From the NCBI GenBank assembly GCA_016935885.1, contig JAFGQA010000462.1, positions 1 to 5,739 of the forward strand: 5,739 bases of DNA. Reading direction: 5' to 3'. A model generated the notes under the pieces. The model saw only the letters and a program-made list of their open reading frames with translations. It did no database searches and had not been told where the DNA came from. This document shows positions 5,385-5,739 of the stretch, piece after piece. The translations under genes were made by a program, and so were the position numbers. The stretch comes from Phycisphaerae bacterium (GTDB taxonomy: Bacteria; Planctomycetota; Phycisphaerae; UBA1845; UTPLA1). The first letter of the stretch is position 1, and each line of letters begins with the position of its first letter.

Positions 5385-5482
5385 ACAGTTGCCCCTGCGT
5401 GCTGCTGAAGAGCCGTGGCAGGCACGTCCGGTCCTGCAACAGCGTCAGCAGAGGCCGAACCGTCGCCGGTGTCAAGGTCCAT
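5351..5482 (-). CDS. Doubtful short upstream ORF (43 aa) touching the next gene
   Basis: ATG 5482 to TGA 5351-5353 gives 43 residues of acidic, Ala/Pro/Thr-rich sequence (MDLDTGDGSASADAVAG at the start) ending in repeat-encoded N-R-K-P-K-S. The frame remains open upstream to a GTG at 5533. Its stop overlaps the TTG start of the anchored protein gene in a TTGA arrangement, which would allow translational coupling. Codon bias is only moderate and no family is recognised; a second frame (5206-5550) is also open here, so this may be noise. Confidence 0.2.
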   Translation of the reverse strand: MDLDTGDGSASADAVAGPDVPATALQQHAGATVPNLENRKPKS

Positions 5483-5739
5483 TTTCCAAGGCGAGCAGGG
5501 CCATCGCAGGTTCGGGTTCCGCACACAAAGCACGTGTCTTCCAAAGGCATCTACCCCCGGCAGAGCGCCACAAACGAGGTTCGCGAGCGCAGTAGCATCC
5601 GGCCAAGCACCCGCCGGACCGAGCTTGCGATGGCCCTACCGCGTGCATGACGGTTTAGGCGGGTGCCACTGGCAGCTTGCCTGCCAGTGTGTATGCCCCA
5701 CGCGCCCACCGGAGAGACCGCACGGGCGGACAAGCCGCC
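5355..5739. other. Intergenic region upstream of the anchored protein gene
   Basis: The last 385 bases hold the repeat array at 5335-5384, a doubtful short ORF (5351-5482, minus) and hairpin H3 (5667-5689). From 5483 to 5660 I see nothing but open shadow frames with Arg-rich products. A promoter for the anchored protein gene should lie here but no convincing hexamer pair is visible. The window ends without reaching another recognisable gene. Confidence 0.5.
5667..5689. repeat. Intergenic hairpin H3 (CACTGGCAG/CTGCCAGTG)
   Basis: CACTGGCAG (5667-5675) pairs perfectly over 9 bases with CTGCCAGTG (5681-5689) around CTTGC. It is flanked on the left by GGTGCCAC (5662-5669), also found beside hairpin H2. 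Compared with H1 and H2, the fourth stem pair has changed from C-G to T-A on both arms, so the stem is conserved. From memory such GTGCCACTGGC-type palindromes are scattered in planctomycete genomes; this was not checked. Confidence 0.55.

Noticed and set aside
5206..5550. Minus-strand frame of 114 codons with a C-x-x-C-type start (CFVCGTRTC)
   Set aside because: Its second half overlaps the anchored protein gene out of frame and turns Arg-rich; the Cys pair alone is not enough to support a zinc-binding protein.
1..5739. CRISPR arrays, tRNA or rRNA genes, insertion sequences, phage or defence genes
   Set aside because: Looked for and not found: no regularly spaced repeats of CRISPR length, no tRNA-like cloverleaf noticed, and no transposase, integrase, nuclease or toxin motifs in any supported frame.

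Overview
The window is GC-rich, loosely packed bacterial DNA. It carries five well-supported genes, all on the minus strand, and the 3' end of one gene on the plus strand at the left edge. Long gaps between genes, short hairpin repeats in those gaps, the lack of convincing Shine-Dalgarno sequences, and a membrane-anchored protein with an R-x-P-x-W-Y-x-P-P stretch after its anchor all suggest a planctomycete-like environmental genome. That taxonomic reading is inference; nothing here is a phylogenetic marker.

Layout from left to right: the last 19 codons of a plus-strand gene (1-60); a 412-base gap (61-472) with a possible terminator, overlapping inverted repeats, a hairpin and a doubtful small ORF; a major facilitator superfamily efflux-type transporter (473-1855, minus); a 369-base gap with hairpins; a TIGR00725/LOG-like nucleotide-binding Rossmann-fold protein (2225-2764, minus); a 307-base gap with a palindrome and a doubtful 58-codon ORF; an AMMECR1-domain protein (3072-3629, minus); a TPR-repeat lipoprotein (3711-4403, minus); an uncharacterised single-pass, signal-anchored protein (4602-5354, minus) whose only usable start is a TTG inside a short repeat; and a 385-base gap with that repeat array, a possible short upstream reading frame and a third hairpin.

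In transcription order the minus-strand genes run: anchored protein, TPR lipoprotein, AMMECR1, LOG-like protein, MFS transporter. Gaps of 198, 81, 307 and 369 bases make one tight operon unlikely; AMMECR1 and the TPR lipoprotein (81 bases apart) are the best candidates for co-transcription. The anchored protein and the TPR lipoprotein both face the envelope and could share a function, but no known pathway ties the five genes together.

I see no CRISPR array, tRNA, rRNA, transposase, phage gene or recognisable defence system. The points most worth a second look are the three-hairpin family with an apparent compensatory base change, the heptamer-based repeat at the start of the anchored protein gene, and the pair of uncharacterised envelope proteins.
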